Notes under the pieces: model-generated
Database searches by the model: none
Told to the model about the DNA's origin: nothing
What the model saw: the letters and a program-made list of their open reading frames with translations, nothing else
DNA from: Rhynchopus sp. YZ270_cl-10
Taxonomy: Eukaryota > Euglenozoa > Diplonemea > Diplonemida > Diplonemidae
Direction: 5' to 3'
Assembly (NCBI GenBank): GCA_964035575.1
Contig: OZ037847.1
Span: forward strand, 1,572,001-1,636,000
DNA: 64,000 nucleotides
Part shown: piece after piece, positions 11,693 through 22,000 of the stretch
How positions within the stretch are numbered: the stretch's first letter is position 1
How the letters are laid out: every line of letters starts with the position of its first letter
Program-made: the position numbers and the translations under genes

Positions 11693-12400
11693 ATCAACAA
11701 CTACAGTTTTTTTTTTATTTGCAAAAAAATAAGATTTTATTCAAACAAAAGAGGAGACGACGCTGGTGGACAAAACTCCATCTTTCGATTGAAAATATCA
11801 TTCCTTCACTTTTACATTGATGCTACAAAAATCACAATTTATTTTTATAAGACATGTATGCATTTCTAAGGAAATTTTTCAGTATCCACGAGTCGTCTTT
11901 TTCCCTCCCGTGCTCCCCATCTCACTCACACACACTACATCTTCATCAGGAAAATTGTCAAAATTCTTTCGTTCAACATTGTGAGCAGCGTTTGGTGATT
12001 TAAAAAAAAAAAAAAAGTGTACCTGAGTGTGGGGATGCGTTCAAGAATTAAACTCTTCCCCCCAAACCCCCTTTTTCGTCTTTGTTTTCTTTATTCAAAC
12101 GGCAAGTGGATGCGTAATAATTTTCCCCCCTCCCCTCCCTTGCTCTCTTGTGTCGACGACCATTCACCAAGAGTCGGGTGAAGTGAACGGAGTACCGGTA
12201 AGCCCACAACACTCTTCAGCAGAGGTAGACCACCGGCCGACGAGCGGTTATGTACCGCCCCCGTTCACGCTACAGTACGGGTAAGCCATTATGTTTCCTT
12301 TTTACACACTGTTGTAGGCCGCAGGGTACTTGTGTTGTTATCCGAATGCCTGGCTTCGAACGTGGTCAGTCGTTGCAAAAATCAACTACCATTTTTTTTT

Positions 12401-15065
12401 GGGGTAAGGACATTCTGGTACCCCCAAGTTTGACTTTTGGACAATTCAGACCCACAAGGTTTCGATAAAGACAATTCAGACCCACAAGGTTTACGATAAA
12501 GACACTTCAGAACCACAAGGTTTGCATTTTGGACAGTTCAACCCCACAAGGTTTGCACTTTGGACAGTTCAGACCTTGTGGGTCTGAACTGTCCAAAAGT
12601 CAAACCTTGTTCGTGTTTTCTTCTTCTAAGGTGCTTGCTCTCCATACCTAGACCCTCGAATTTTTTTTCTTGACCCCATACATATGGGTGCATTTCGGCG
12701 ATTTGAGGCCATTCAAAGCAAAAGTTGGCACTTTTGAGCATCTGCGGGGGTCTAAAACACGGTTTTGCGTACACCACGCTGGATGATAGGGGTCACATGA
12801 TAGGTCACATCATGTGGCCATATATCAAGTTACACCGCAAAAATCTACCAGACCCTGTCTTCGTGCACCTTTTTTCACCCACCCACACCCACACCTCCCC
12901 ACCCATCCCTCACAGGATTACACCAAAATAATGAAAATTGGGTTTCAAGTACCCTGTTTCTCTCAGAAGTCAGTCACTGCTATTGCCATTTAACCCAGGG
13001 AGCATGTCTAGTGCAAGAAATTCGACCTTTGGAAACTTTCCGGAAAGTCTGTCCTCTGCTCGCGGAGGACGAGGCACAATAAAATATTGCGTTCCCCCAG
13101 AAAACCAGTGCACATTTCACACTCCTTGTGGGTAGTATTGTTGCCTTTTTTGTCACAGTAATTTTGGCCCAGGCATGCTCTTGAGCATGACAATTTAGTG
13201 TGTATGGGGCAGGGTGTTGTTTTGTTCTGAATTCTCTAGTTATCATCTAAGTCAATCGCGGGTGGTGGTTTGTGTAGCGTGAGGCACTCTTTTTAACAAA
13301 CTTCCTGCAGTTGATAATAACCTTTAAGGGGGGGTGGTTTGCGGACGCTGCCATATGCACTGTTGTTATTTCTTCGGATTTAACAACGTACAGCGTAACA
13401 TAGTGGATTCGCCTGGTCGACACAACCTTTGATAGATATGGGATAACCAACCCCCTTCGACCCCTCGTGGGTTCACTGAACAAGCCCTAGACTAGTGGTA
13501 GTTAAACGTGATTGAACATTTAAATTCCTAGAGATGAAAGAACAAGACAACGCTTCTGTACCCGCGCATCAAAATTGTGGAAAACTTTGCACCCCAAACA
13601 CCCTCGACAACGCCTGCCAAAAGGCGCCCCTTGTTGCTGGGAGTTGGTTCTCATGTTTGATACCTGCACAGCAGGCATTCCTCTGAGTCCAACGCATGTT
13701 TGGCCTGTCTGCGGCGTTGTACGAAGACAGGGTCTGGTAGATTTTTGCGGTGTAACTTGATATATGGCCACATGATGTGACCTATCATGTGACCCCTATC
13801 ACCCAGCGTGGTGTACGCAATAGCTATTTATTGGAGTGAAAATAAGTCGTTTTTTTCACCGAGTTGGTGTTTTCAACCCGAGTTACTTTAATTCACGAGC
13901 GAAGCGAGGGAATTAAAGTCACGAGGGTTGAAAACACCAACGAGGTGAAAAAAACGCTTATTTTCTACTCCAAGACATAATTTTATCCATAAGTGTGAAG
14001 CTTTATTTTCCGAGCCCGCCCAAGTGTCGTGTGAGACCTGTAGTGTGGATCTCCAGTGTCTTGCACCGCTTCTTCTGAGCCCAACGCTGTTTGGCCTGTC
14101 GACGTACTAAATACGAAGACAGGGGGGCGGTGCCAACAATTTTCCAATGATGTAACGTTTATCTGATTGATTTATCGTTTGATATACCTTGTGTGTCCTA
14201 CTTCACCTGCACACCCAAGGTTATTGAACGATACTTTCAAGCGATACTTCGTTATGTCATTGGGGGTACTGGTACTGGGTACCTGGGGAAAACACGTACG
14301 TTTTTGTTCGCGATAACACGCACACTTTTTGTACGTGCTATCGCAATTTACCCTAAAATATATTACCTCCGCTGACACAGCTCGAGGGCTACTCCAACAA
14401 GTTTGTAGCTACCACCATGCACGCCCCGTCCCCCCACCCCAGTCCAGATACCCTGGGGAAAAAAAAAACTCGAAAAAAATAGGGTGAGTTTGGGGGTGTT
14501 TGGGGGCTTAAGACGGGTGAAAAAAAACGGTGAAAATAAAATTTTTATTTTCACAGGGTGAAAATAAAAATTTTATTTTCACACCCCTCCACGTACTTTT
14601 GGGTGGGCGAGGAAAATAAAGCTTCACGCGCGTGGATAAAACCGTGTTTTAGACCCCCGCAGATGCTCAAAAGTGCCAACTTTTGCTTTGAATGGCCTCA
14701 AATCGTCGAAATGCACCCATATGTATGGGGTCAAGAAAAAAAATTCGAGGGTCTAGGTATGGAGAGCAAGCACCTTAGAAGAAGAAAACACGAACAAGGT
14801 TTGACTTTTGGACAGTTCAGAACCACAAGGTTTGCATTTTGGACAGTTCAGACCCACAAGGTCTGAACTGTCCAAAGTGCAAACCTTGTGGGGTTGAACT
14901 GTCCAAAATGCAAACCTTGTGGTTCTGAAGTGTCTTTATCGTAAACCTTGTGGGTTTGAACTGTCTTTATCGTAAACCTTGTGGGTCTGAATTGTCTTTA
15001 TCGAAACCTTGTGGGTCTGAATTGTCCAAAAGTCAAACTTGGGGGTACCAGAATGTCCTTACCCC
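12401..15065. mobile_element. element A, duplication copy 2
   Basis: Second copy of the element at 5755-8419, including the T9/T11 flanks. It arose by the tandem duplication. Confidence 0.75.
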
Positions 15066-15407
15066 TTTTTTTTTTTGTGTGTGGATGCTGCAATGCAACA
15101 CGATACTTATCAACACGAAGAGACACAAGTAACTTTTTATTACAGCATCAAGCCCTTGAACACAGGAAGTACAGAGGTGTCTCTGATAACAAACAACTAC
15201 GTGCCGCGCACTGATCACGCCGCCTTTATGTACTTATGGTGTCCAGGACAGAAACAGCGATTGCTTATGAAACAACCCCGCTGTCTTCGTGTTATGGAAA
15301 GAAAAAAATGTCTGTCAAATACAAATAAAACAAAAAGAAAACATGACAATACTCTGAAAGGAAACAGCCCACCCACTCCCTACATCTTCATCCCAAATAC
15401 ATTTTTC

Positions 15408-15445
15408 CTCCCTCCCCCCTCTTCTCCTCCTCACCACCCCTCCAG
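15408..15445 (+). promoter_or_regulatory. pyrimidine tract plus AG upstream of the 15460 gene
   Basis: A nearly pure C/T run (CTCCCTCCCCCCTCTTCTCC and on) ends in TCCAG at 15445, 15 bases before the ATG. It could be a trans-splice acceptor, a 5'-UTR intron end or a CT-rich core promoter. Confidence 0.45.
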
Positions 15446-15459
15446 AGCACAAAGACACA

Positions 15460-17187
15460 ATGAGCAAACCAGGCATTGCACGGCTGTATGCAGTGAGCAA
15501 CGGCAAATACACGGCGAAGTACCAGGAGGTCAGCCCGATTGTCATCCTGAAGTGCAGTGAGGGGAGCGGCCCTGTCAGTCCTTGGGTGCCTCTGGCGAAG
15601 CACCTCTTCGGCAAAGGACTACAGAGTGTCTTCATACTGGATGTGTCGTCCCTCATGAGCGAGATGCCCAGGGAGAACTCCACCGCAGGCATGGGGCCCA
15701 TCCTTAAGCCCATGAGCCGTGTCCTGAAGAAGCTCAACGTGGCTGACGCTACCTTCGTCGGTTTGACCACCGGGAGTGCGCTTGCATGCAAGCTTGCCCG
15801 CCAGGCAGGCATGGGGGAGCTCTTCGCCCGCATCGTCGTTCTGTGCGTAGGCCACCCTGAGAAGGTGCCGAGCTTTAGAGAGGCACCCGAGGAGGCTGTC
15901 CCACTTCATGTCCTGCAGATGCAGGAGTCTGCTGCTGCCATGGCGAAGTGGAACACCCTGAACAACCATCTTGTCACCAGCACGGTGGTGCCTAAGGGTG
16001 GCGGTGGTGCGGAGGTAGGTCTCGCGGAGGTGGTGCTCGCACTGCAGACATATCTTCTGGACGAGGTGCTTCCGGAACTGCCTATCCCATCTGCCGTCGA
16101 CGTCTGTGGTGCGGAGCTTGTCTACTCGGTGTCGCAGTTTGATAAACAGCAGGTAGCGACGATCACGCCGTTTGTTGTTGAAGGCGCCGTGTCTGTGTCT
16201 GCACCTCCTGTTCACACCGACCCTTCTGAACCCTTGAAGAAGGCTGTGCTCAAGCTGGACACCATCCCAGAGTGGTGGATAGAGGACGAGGCCGACTTCT
16301 TTGCAGGAGAGAGCCATGTGTGGTCGGTGCGGCCGGGTGCTGCGATTCATGCGATGCAGGCTCGTGTCGTGGAGGTGGGGACACCTGACGCGGAGGGGGT
16401 CTGTGTTGCTCGGGTGGCCGATGTCAATGGAACTGTCCGTGTTGCATTCAACACTGAAAACACTGCACACACCTCTGCCTTTAAGATTGGCGACTGCGTG
16501 GAGCTGAACGGTCGTGTCGCTGCCGACTCCAATGGTATACCATACATCAGCTTGCCTCCAAAGGACGGTGCTGCCACGGTTGTGCCTTATCCGAATATTT
16601 TGGTTGGAGATCGGGCAGAAACGACGGTGCAGATGGCGCAGGAAAAGGGTTTGGGTGTTGGTGATGTGCAGAACCGTGTAGGGTGTTTACTGTTGAGGGG
16701 TCGGAAGGTGGCTTTGTCGAGGAGGAAGAGGGGTGGGCGGACGGAGCTTGTTGTGCCGTCGGGTGTGGTGCGGGATGAGGAGACGATGGAGGCTGGTGCG
16801 ATGCGGGTGCTTGCGGAGGGGTTGGATGTGGATGTGGAGGAGTTCCGGTTTGCGGGGCAGTTGGGGACGTTCACGCACTTCCCTGCACCAGGGGTGGTTG
16901 AGACTGTCTTTGTTGCCTTTGCAGCAGGCGCACCGCCCGACGGTGCCGCAAAAGACAGTACCGACCTCCCCGTCGACCCCACCTCCCCCTACGATTGGTT
17001 CCTCCTTGCGCACGCCCTCCGCGTCACCTCGCACGAATGGCACAACCTCCTCTGGGAGCTCGCCCGCCGCATGCACGGTGCACACAAAGCACAGATCATC
17101 CTTCCTCAATGGCGTTGTGGCCTCTTCGGTGTAAGAGAAGTCGACGAAGAACGTGGGCACGTTGAAAAGGAAGGTGGAGGGGATTGA
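15460..17187 (+). CDS. alpha/beta-hydrolase-like, OB-fold and Nudix-like fusion protein (575 aa)
   Basis: Single-exon gene, TGA stop. Residues 25-225 alternate beta and alpha like an alpha/beta hydrolase; GLTTG at 101-105 sits where a G-x-S-x-G elbow would be but has Thr for Ser. Residues 297-366 have the strand pattern of an OB fold (VARVADVNGTVRVAF then FKIGDCVELNGRV), reminiscent of SOSS-B/SSB-type domains. Residues 405-560 resemble a Nudix domain: G435-x5-E441, then R449-V-L-A-E453-G-L-D-V in place of REUXEEXGU, so only one of three metal-type Glu residues is kept. I know no family with this combination. A catalytically inactive ligand- or nucleic-acid-binding protein is possible. The start is chosen because it is the first Met and follows the pyrimidine tract closely. 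Confidence 0.65.
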   Translation: MSKPGIARLYAVSNGKYTAKYQEVSPIVILKCSEGSGPVSPWVPLAKHLFGKGLQSVFILDVSSLMSEMPRENSTAGMGPILKPMSRVLKKLNVADATFVGLTTGSALACKLARQAGMGELFARIVVLCVGHPEKVPSFREAPEEAVPLHVLQMQESAAAMAKWNTLNNHLVTSTVVPKGGGGAEVGLAEVVLALQTYLLDEVLPELPIPSAVDVCGAELVYSVSQFDKQQVATITPFVVEGAVSVSAPPVHTDPSEPLKKAVLKLDTIPEWWIEDEADFFAGESHVWSVRPGAAIHAMQARVVEVGTPDAEGVCVARVADVNGTVRVAFNTENTAHTSAFKIGDCVELNGRVAADSNGIPYISLPPKDGAATVVPYPNILVGDRAETTVQMAQEKGLGVGDVQNRVGCLLLRGRKVALSRRKRGGRTELVVPSGVVRDEETMEAGAMRVLAEGLDVDVEEFRFAGQLGTFTHFPAPGVVETVFVAFAAGAPPDGAAKDSTDLPVDPTSPYDWFLLAHALRVTSHEWHNLLWELARRMHGAHKAQIILPQWRCGLFGVREVDEERGHVEKEGGGD

Positions 17188-17324
17188 GTGTGACCCTTGA
17201 GAAGGAGGGGGGGTTTTTTTTTTCGAAAGAAAAAAATGGGGAACATATAATTCAGGTCCACTGTGCAAGGTACATCAGTCACGAGAGGGCTCTGTATTTC
17301 AAGTCAATTTTTTTTTCCACGTTT

Positions 17325-17358
17325 CAGTGTCTGCGTCCCAAGCGTTTGCACTATCAAC
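17325..17358 (+). repeat. dispersed short repeat, family S2
   Basis: CAGTGTCTGCGTCCCA followed by GCGTTTGCACTATCAAC. Related copies at 29450-29471, 30777-30812 and 55740-55788, each beside T-rich DNA. Possibly the core of another SINE family; full limits not resolved. Confidence 0.4.
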
Positions 17359-17449
17359 TTTTTTTTTTTGCGTTTTTTCAACGTTAGAGTATGATCAGAT
17401 GAAATTAGCGAAAATTGCGGATTTTTTTTTTTTTTGTTCAGTCTTTCTT

Positions 17450-17750
17450 CAGGCTCTCCGCTAGGATTTCCGATTTTGAAAATATTCTGTTGATGGTCCA
17501 CGTTGGTGGGGTACATGCTTGCGCCGCAGGCGCACGGTACGCAACTTTTTTTTTTACCAACGCCCGATTTTGACTTTTTTGGGACGTTTGAGCACTCACC
17601 TCTCCATATCTTCTTCTCCTGAGCTTTTTTGACAGGTAGAACGGGTCTGAACCACTTAGCAGAACTTTTTTTTTTTTTTTTCTTTTTTTCCCCATTTTCA
17701 AAAAGTTCTGTTGACAATCAACAGAACTTTAGTACCTAGCGGAGTGCCTG
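17450..17750. mobile_element. 301-bp hAT-like MITE just upstream of the acrylyl-CoA-reductase gene
   Basis: Tips CAGGCTCTCCGCTAGG and inverted CAGGCACTCCGCTAGG, with a perfect palindrome (AAAGTTCTGTTGA / TCAACAGAACTTT) next to the right tip. GTCTTTCTT flanks both sides (17441-17449, 17751-17759). A second copy lies at 56399-56693. It lies in the pyrimidine tract, 50 bp before the ATG of the next gene, and carries an in-frame upstream ATG at 17711. Confidence 0.8.
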
Positions 17751-17800
17751 GTCTTTCTTCCCTCTTTTTATCAAATTCCAATAGGAAAGACAACGACAAC

Positions 17801-18877
17801 ATGCTCCGTAGTACCCCATCTAGGCTGTTCAAAGCGGTCGTGGCGCATAAGGATGGGTGCAGGCTTGAGGAGTTTGCTGACTACACTGCGCTTCCTGCAC
17901 AGGATGCGGAGGCGAACGTCCTTGTGAAGGTGACGCACAGCACGCTGAACTACAAAGACGCGATGGCGCTGGCAGGGCGGAAGGGTGTGTCACGGTTTCC
18001 TGTTGTGGCGGGCATCGATGCGGCTGGTGTTGTGGTGCGTGGGAGTGCAGCCACAGCGACACAGCCCGCGCTGAAGGAGGGTGACGAGGTTGTCATCACC
18101 GGCAACAAAATCGGCCAAAACGTTGACGGTGGTCTCTCGGAATATCTCCACGTACAGTCGGGGTGGTGCGTGCAGCGTCCAGAGGGGCTCACCCTTTGGG
18201 ACACCATGGCCATGGGAAGCGCAGGGTTCACTGCAATGATGTGCATCCAACACCTCGAGCAGCACGCTGATATGAAGCAGTTCCGCAACACCGATGTTCC
18301 AATCCTCGTCACCGGGGCGGGTGGCGGGCTGGGTGGCATTGCGGTGTCCTTCCTTCGCAGCATGGGGTACACTGTGGTGGCCTCCACACGCCGTGAGGAG
18401 CTGCGTGAGTACCTCATTGGCCTTGGCGCCACCGAAGTGATTGGCGCGCTTGGCGAAGTCACCGGACCTTTGGGGAAACAGAAGTGGGGTGGTGTCATTG
18501 ATGCTGTGGGTGGCACCACGCTTGTCAAGGCTGTGACGCAGACACGGTACCGCTGTGGTATTGCATCCACCGGTGTTGCTGCGGGTGGTGATATGACAGG
18601 GGCGACCGTGTTCCCCTACATCCTTCGTGGCCTGCGGCTCCTTGGTGTCGACTCAACACTGCCGTACACATCGCAGCAGGACGCAGCCACAAACGAACGC
18701 TACCTCGCAGAGCGCATGCAGGTGTGGGAGGAGATGGTGCAGCACTTCCCGCACGACGCACTGAAGTCCATCGTGAAAGACACCATCCCGCTAGAGGCTG
18801 TCACGCAGGACGTTGCGGCAGAGATCCTTGGCGGCAATGTGCGAGGTAGATACGTCGTGTCGTGTGGCAGCGCATAA
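17801..18877 (+). CDS. acuI: acrylyl-CoA reductase / YhdH-AcuI family MDR oxidoreductase (358 aa)
   Basis: Zinc-free medium-chain dehydrogenase/reductase. AcuI/YhdH enzymes use NADPH to reduce acryloyl-CoA to propionyl-CoA, which removes a toxic intermediate of DMSP and 3-hydroxypropionate metabolism. Family marks: NYKDAMALAG near the N-terminus, GIDAAGVV, a GAGGGLGG dinucleotide loop at about 172-179, and the C-terminal FPYILRGLRLLGVDS block that closely parallels bacterial YhdH. Length suits the ~324-aa family plus a short leader. I take the ATG at 17801; an in-frame ATG at 17711 lies inside the MITE and would add 30 MITE-derived residues. The leader MLRSTPSRLFKAVV is Arg/Ser-rich and could target mitochondria. 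AG at 17783-17784 may be a 5' acceptor. No introns. Confidence 0.85.
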   Translation: MLRSTPSRLFKAVVAHKDGCRLEEFADYTALPAQDAEANVLVKVTHSTLNYKDAMALAGRKGVSRFPVVAGIDAAGVVVRGSAATATQPALKEGDEVVITGNKIGQNVDGGLSEYLHVQSGWCVQRPEGLTLWDTMAMGSAGFTAMMCIQHLEQHADMKQFRNTDVPILVTGAGGGLGGIAVSFLRSMGYTVVASTRREELREYLIGLGATEVIGALGEVTGPLGKQKWGGVIDAVGGTTLVKAVTQTRYRCGIASTGVAAGGDMTGATVFPYILRGLRLLGVDSTLPYTSQQDAATNERYLAERMQVWEEMVQHFPHDALKSIVKDTIPLEAVTQDVAAEILGGNVRGRYVVSCGSA

Positions 18878-18968
18878 TATTGTCCGAGAAAAAAAACCTA
18901 AATTTAGCAACGATATTGAATGACCCTGATTGGTTTAAAAAAAATGGAAACATTATTTCAATATTATT

Positions 18969-19010
18969 CCCCCCCTCCCCTCCCCCGTTCCTCACCCCAC
19001 TCTCACTCAG
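18969..19010 (+). promoter_or_regulatory. pyrimidine tract plus AG upstream of the P5A-ATPase gene
   Basis: CCCCCCTCCCCTCCCCCGTT through CTCACTCAG (AG at 19009-19010), 27 bases before the ATG. Same arrangement as at other genes in the window. Confidence 0.45.
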
Positions 19011-19037
19011 GCAAGGTTTGGGTGTAAATAGAACAAA

Positions 19038-22000
19038 ATGGAGGTCCGACACCCTCCTGGTTTTGCGGGATGCAGCTTCCACAAGGGTGACCAGAACAAG
19101 CGGACCATGCTGTGGGCCATTCTTATTTTGCTCTACGCTGTGGCGGTGCAGTGGAGTCTGAGCACTATGGGCGACCCTTATGCGTCTGCTGTGGAGGAGG
19201 CACGGAAGTTCCATGACTCGCACTTGAAGGAGCAGGCAGCACGGCCTAAGAAGGTGGAGTGGGTGGAGGACCACGACGACATGGTGGACGACATTGACGG
19301 AGAAGACGTGCCGTCGTGGAAGCCTCAGGAGGAGACATACGAGGACGAAGACGAGGAGGCATCAGCCTCGGGCTCAGGCGCAGACGACGACGAGGACGCA
19401 ACAAACAGCACCACAGAGGCGAAGCTCAAGAAGGCCCTCCCCTCGGAGTTCCTCCCCTCCGCAGGGGCAGCCTCGATGCTCTTCCTCACCATCTGCGCGC
19501 ACATCCTCTTCCACCTTCTCTGCTACTGGAACGTAGGGTTCAAGTCCTACTTTCTCTTCTCCCCCGCGACAGTGGTCTCAGAAGGTGTGTACGCACTGAT
19601 CAAGACCCTGCCGCACCACGGAACACCCGGAATGGCGTTGGTCGCGAAGCATCATTTAACTGGTAAATTAACGTTTGAGTTTCAACGCCGGAAGTACTAC
19701 TACGTGGCGGAAGGGGAGGAGGAGCTTCTGGAGGAGGTGGTGGGCACAGAAGGGAACGGCACCGTGGTCGCAGTGACGCCGTCGCTGACGTCGAAGCTCG
19801 CAGAGTACACAACCAAAGGGCTGAAGGACGCAGAGGCAAAGGAGCTCTTCCAGGTGTACGGGGAGAACAGGCTCTCAATTAGAACACCAACGCTCTTCGA
19901 GATGTGGCGGTCGCAGCTGATCTCGCCTGTCCCGATGTTCCAGTTCTTCTGCAGTGTGCTCTGGATGCTCGATGAGTACTGGCAGTACACGATCATGACC
20001 TTCGTCACGATCATGATGCTTGAGGCAGGCACCGCCTTCCAGCGTCTCAAGACCTTGGGCCAGCTCACGCAGATGAGCATGAAGCCGTACCCAGTGCTCA
20101 CACTGCGCGATGGCAAGTGGAGAGAGATCAGCACACAGGAGCTCCAGCCAGGTGACATCATCTGTCTCAACGTCAGCAAGAAGGCCAAATCCGACGAAAA
20201 AGACAAGAAGCCCCAGCCCGACGGACTCTCGGATGTGATCCCCTGCGACTGCCTGCTTCTCCACGGCAGTGCCGTTGTGAACGAGGCCAGTCTGACAGGT
20301 GAGTCCGTGCCCGCCATGAAGGACCAGGTGCCCACCACAGACGTTGGCGAGGAACTCGATATGGACGGCAAACACCGTATCCACACGCTCTTCAGCGGCA
20401 CCACGCTCGTCGACGTGAAGCAGGTGCAGGACACAGTCAAGGGTGTGCCGAACCCGCCGAAGAAGGGCTGTGTGTGCTACGTGCTGCGCACAGGCTTCGC
20501 ATCCTCGCAGGGCAGTCTCATGCAGATGATCGAGTTCTCCACCGAAAGCGTTGCAGGCGACTCCAGGGAGACCTTCTGGGCCCTCCTCCTGCTGCTTGTC
20601 TGCGCCATCATTGCTGCTGTGTACGTCTTCCAGAAGGGTATGAAGAAGGGCGACAAGACGACACACGAGCTGCTCATCAAGAGTGTCCTCATCATCACCT
20701 CTGTCGTGCCACGTCAGCTCCCCATGCAGATGGCGCTTGCCGTCAACACTGCGCTCATGGCGCTCATGAAGGCAGGTGTTATGTGCACAGAGCCCTTCCG
20801 TGTGCCGTTGGCAGGAAAGATTACCCACGCCCTCTTCGACAAGACTGGCACACTCACCACCGACACGCTTGTGCCCTCGGCCATTGTGAACAACACTACG
20901 GAGCACAAGATCCAGCCTGTGCTTGAGGCGTCAGACCTGTGCAGCGTTGTACTTGCGGGGTGCCACTCGCTTGTTGCTGTTGGTGATGAGAGCTCCAATG
21001 TTGTTGGCGACCCTATTGAGGTTGCGGCGCTGAAGGGTGTTGACTGGCGTTACGATGCAAAGGACCAGACGGCACACAGGGGTAACTTGGAGGCCAAGGA
21101 GCGTGTTGCGAAGGACCTTGAGAAGGAGATGAAGGCATACAAGCCGACTACGAAGAAGTACAAGGAGCTCACAGAGAAGCTTGCAGAACTGGCCAAGGAG
21201 ATCACGAAGGCTCAAGAGAGGGCGAAAAAGGACAAGCTTGCGGTCACAATCAAGCACAGACATCACTTCAACTCTCAAGTATGTACTCCCATTCCACCCC
21301 GCTCCCCCACACCACCGCACAGCTGCAACGTATGTGCGTCATTGTCGAGGTCAAGGGGATGGAAGGCGGCGGGCCCAAGATGTGCTCCCTCGTCAAGGTA
21401 TGCTCACACAGCACGTCTCTGTCCACATGCTGCACCACAGGGATCGCCGGAGGCAGTGCGCAAGCTGCTTGCAAAGGGCTCTGAGCCGGCATGGTTCGAG
21501 GACTCCTTCACAGAGATGATGGAGGACGGCATGCGTGTGCTTGCACTTGCCTACAAGTGGCTCCCTAACAACACCAACCCGACCACAGAGCTGCGTTCGG
21601 AGGTATGTTCAGTGTCAATATGTCCACATGAGCACCCATGCTTCCTTTGAGTGGAAGTGTAGAATGTACTGCTTCCAACATCAACCACCTCAACCACAGT
21701 GCGAGTCTAATCTGCAGTTTGCAGGGTTCATCGCTTTCTCATGCCGTGTTCGCAACGACACCAACGCTGTGGTATGCGCCTTTCAAAACTTTGGAAAATA
21801 ACCTCTGACAAACGTGCCCTTCGGTACAAGAGAACAACACAGCACAACATAACACACTAAGGGTCATATTCTGCGCAAGAATTACCCTCACTAGCCATCA
21901 CTAACATAACACAACACAACCCTCCAGATTGGTGCACTCATTGAGTCCGACCACCGTGTGGCGATGATCACCGGAGATGGTCCCCTGACTGCGCTGCACG

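Larger units (their letters stand above)
8587..15232. repeat. tandem duplication, copy 2 (6,646-bp unit)
   Basis: Head-to-tail second copy. It begins CGGCTCGGG at 8587 and diverges from the first copy's junction after 15233, so only one base (C) is shared at the breakpoints. Features of copy 1 recur at +6,646: hAT MITE 11118-11692, element A 12401-15065, hairpin 13833-13971. Apparent identity implies a very young event, or an assembly duplicate. Confidence 0.92.

Noticed and set aside
15039-15560. 173-codon plus-strand frame crossing the right end of the duplication
   Set aside because: It begins in the end of element A and runs into the 5' tract of the 15460 gene; composition changes along it and no domain is present.
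21772-21927. Continuation of the P5A frame through the 21772 intron
   Set aside because: The frame stops shortly after the donor; joining 21771 to 21928 restores the family sequence exactly, so it is an intron.
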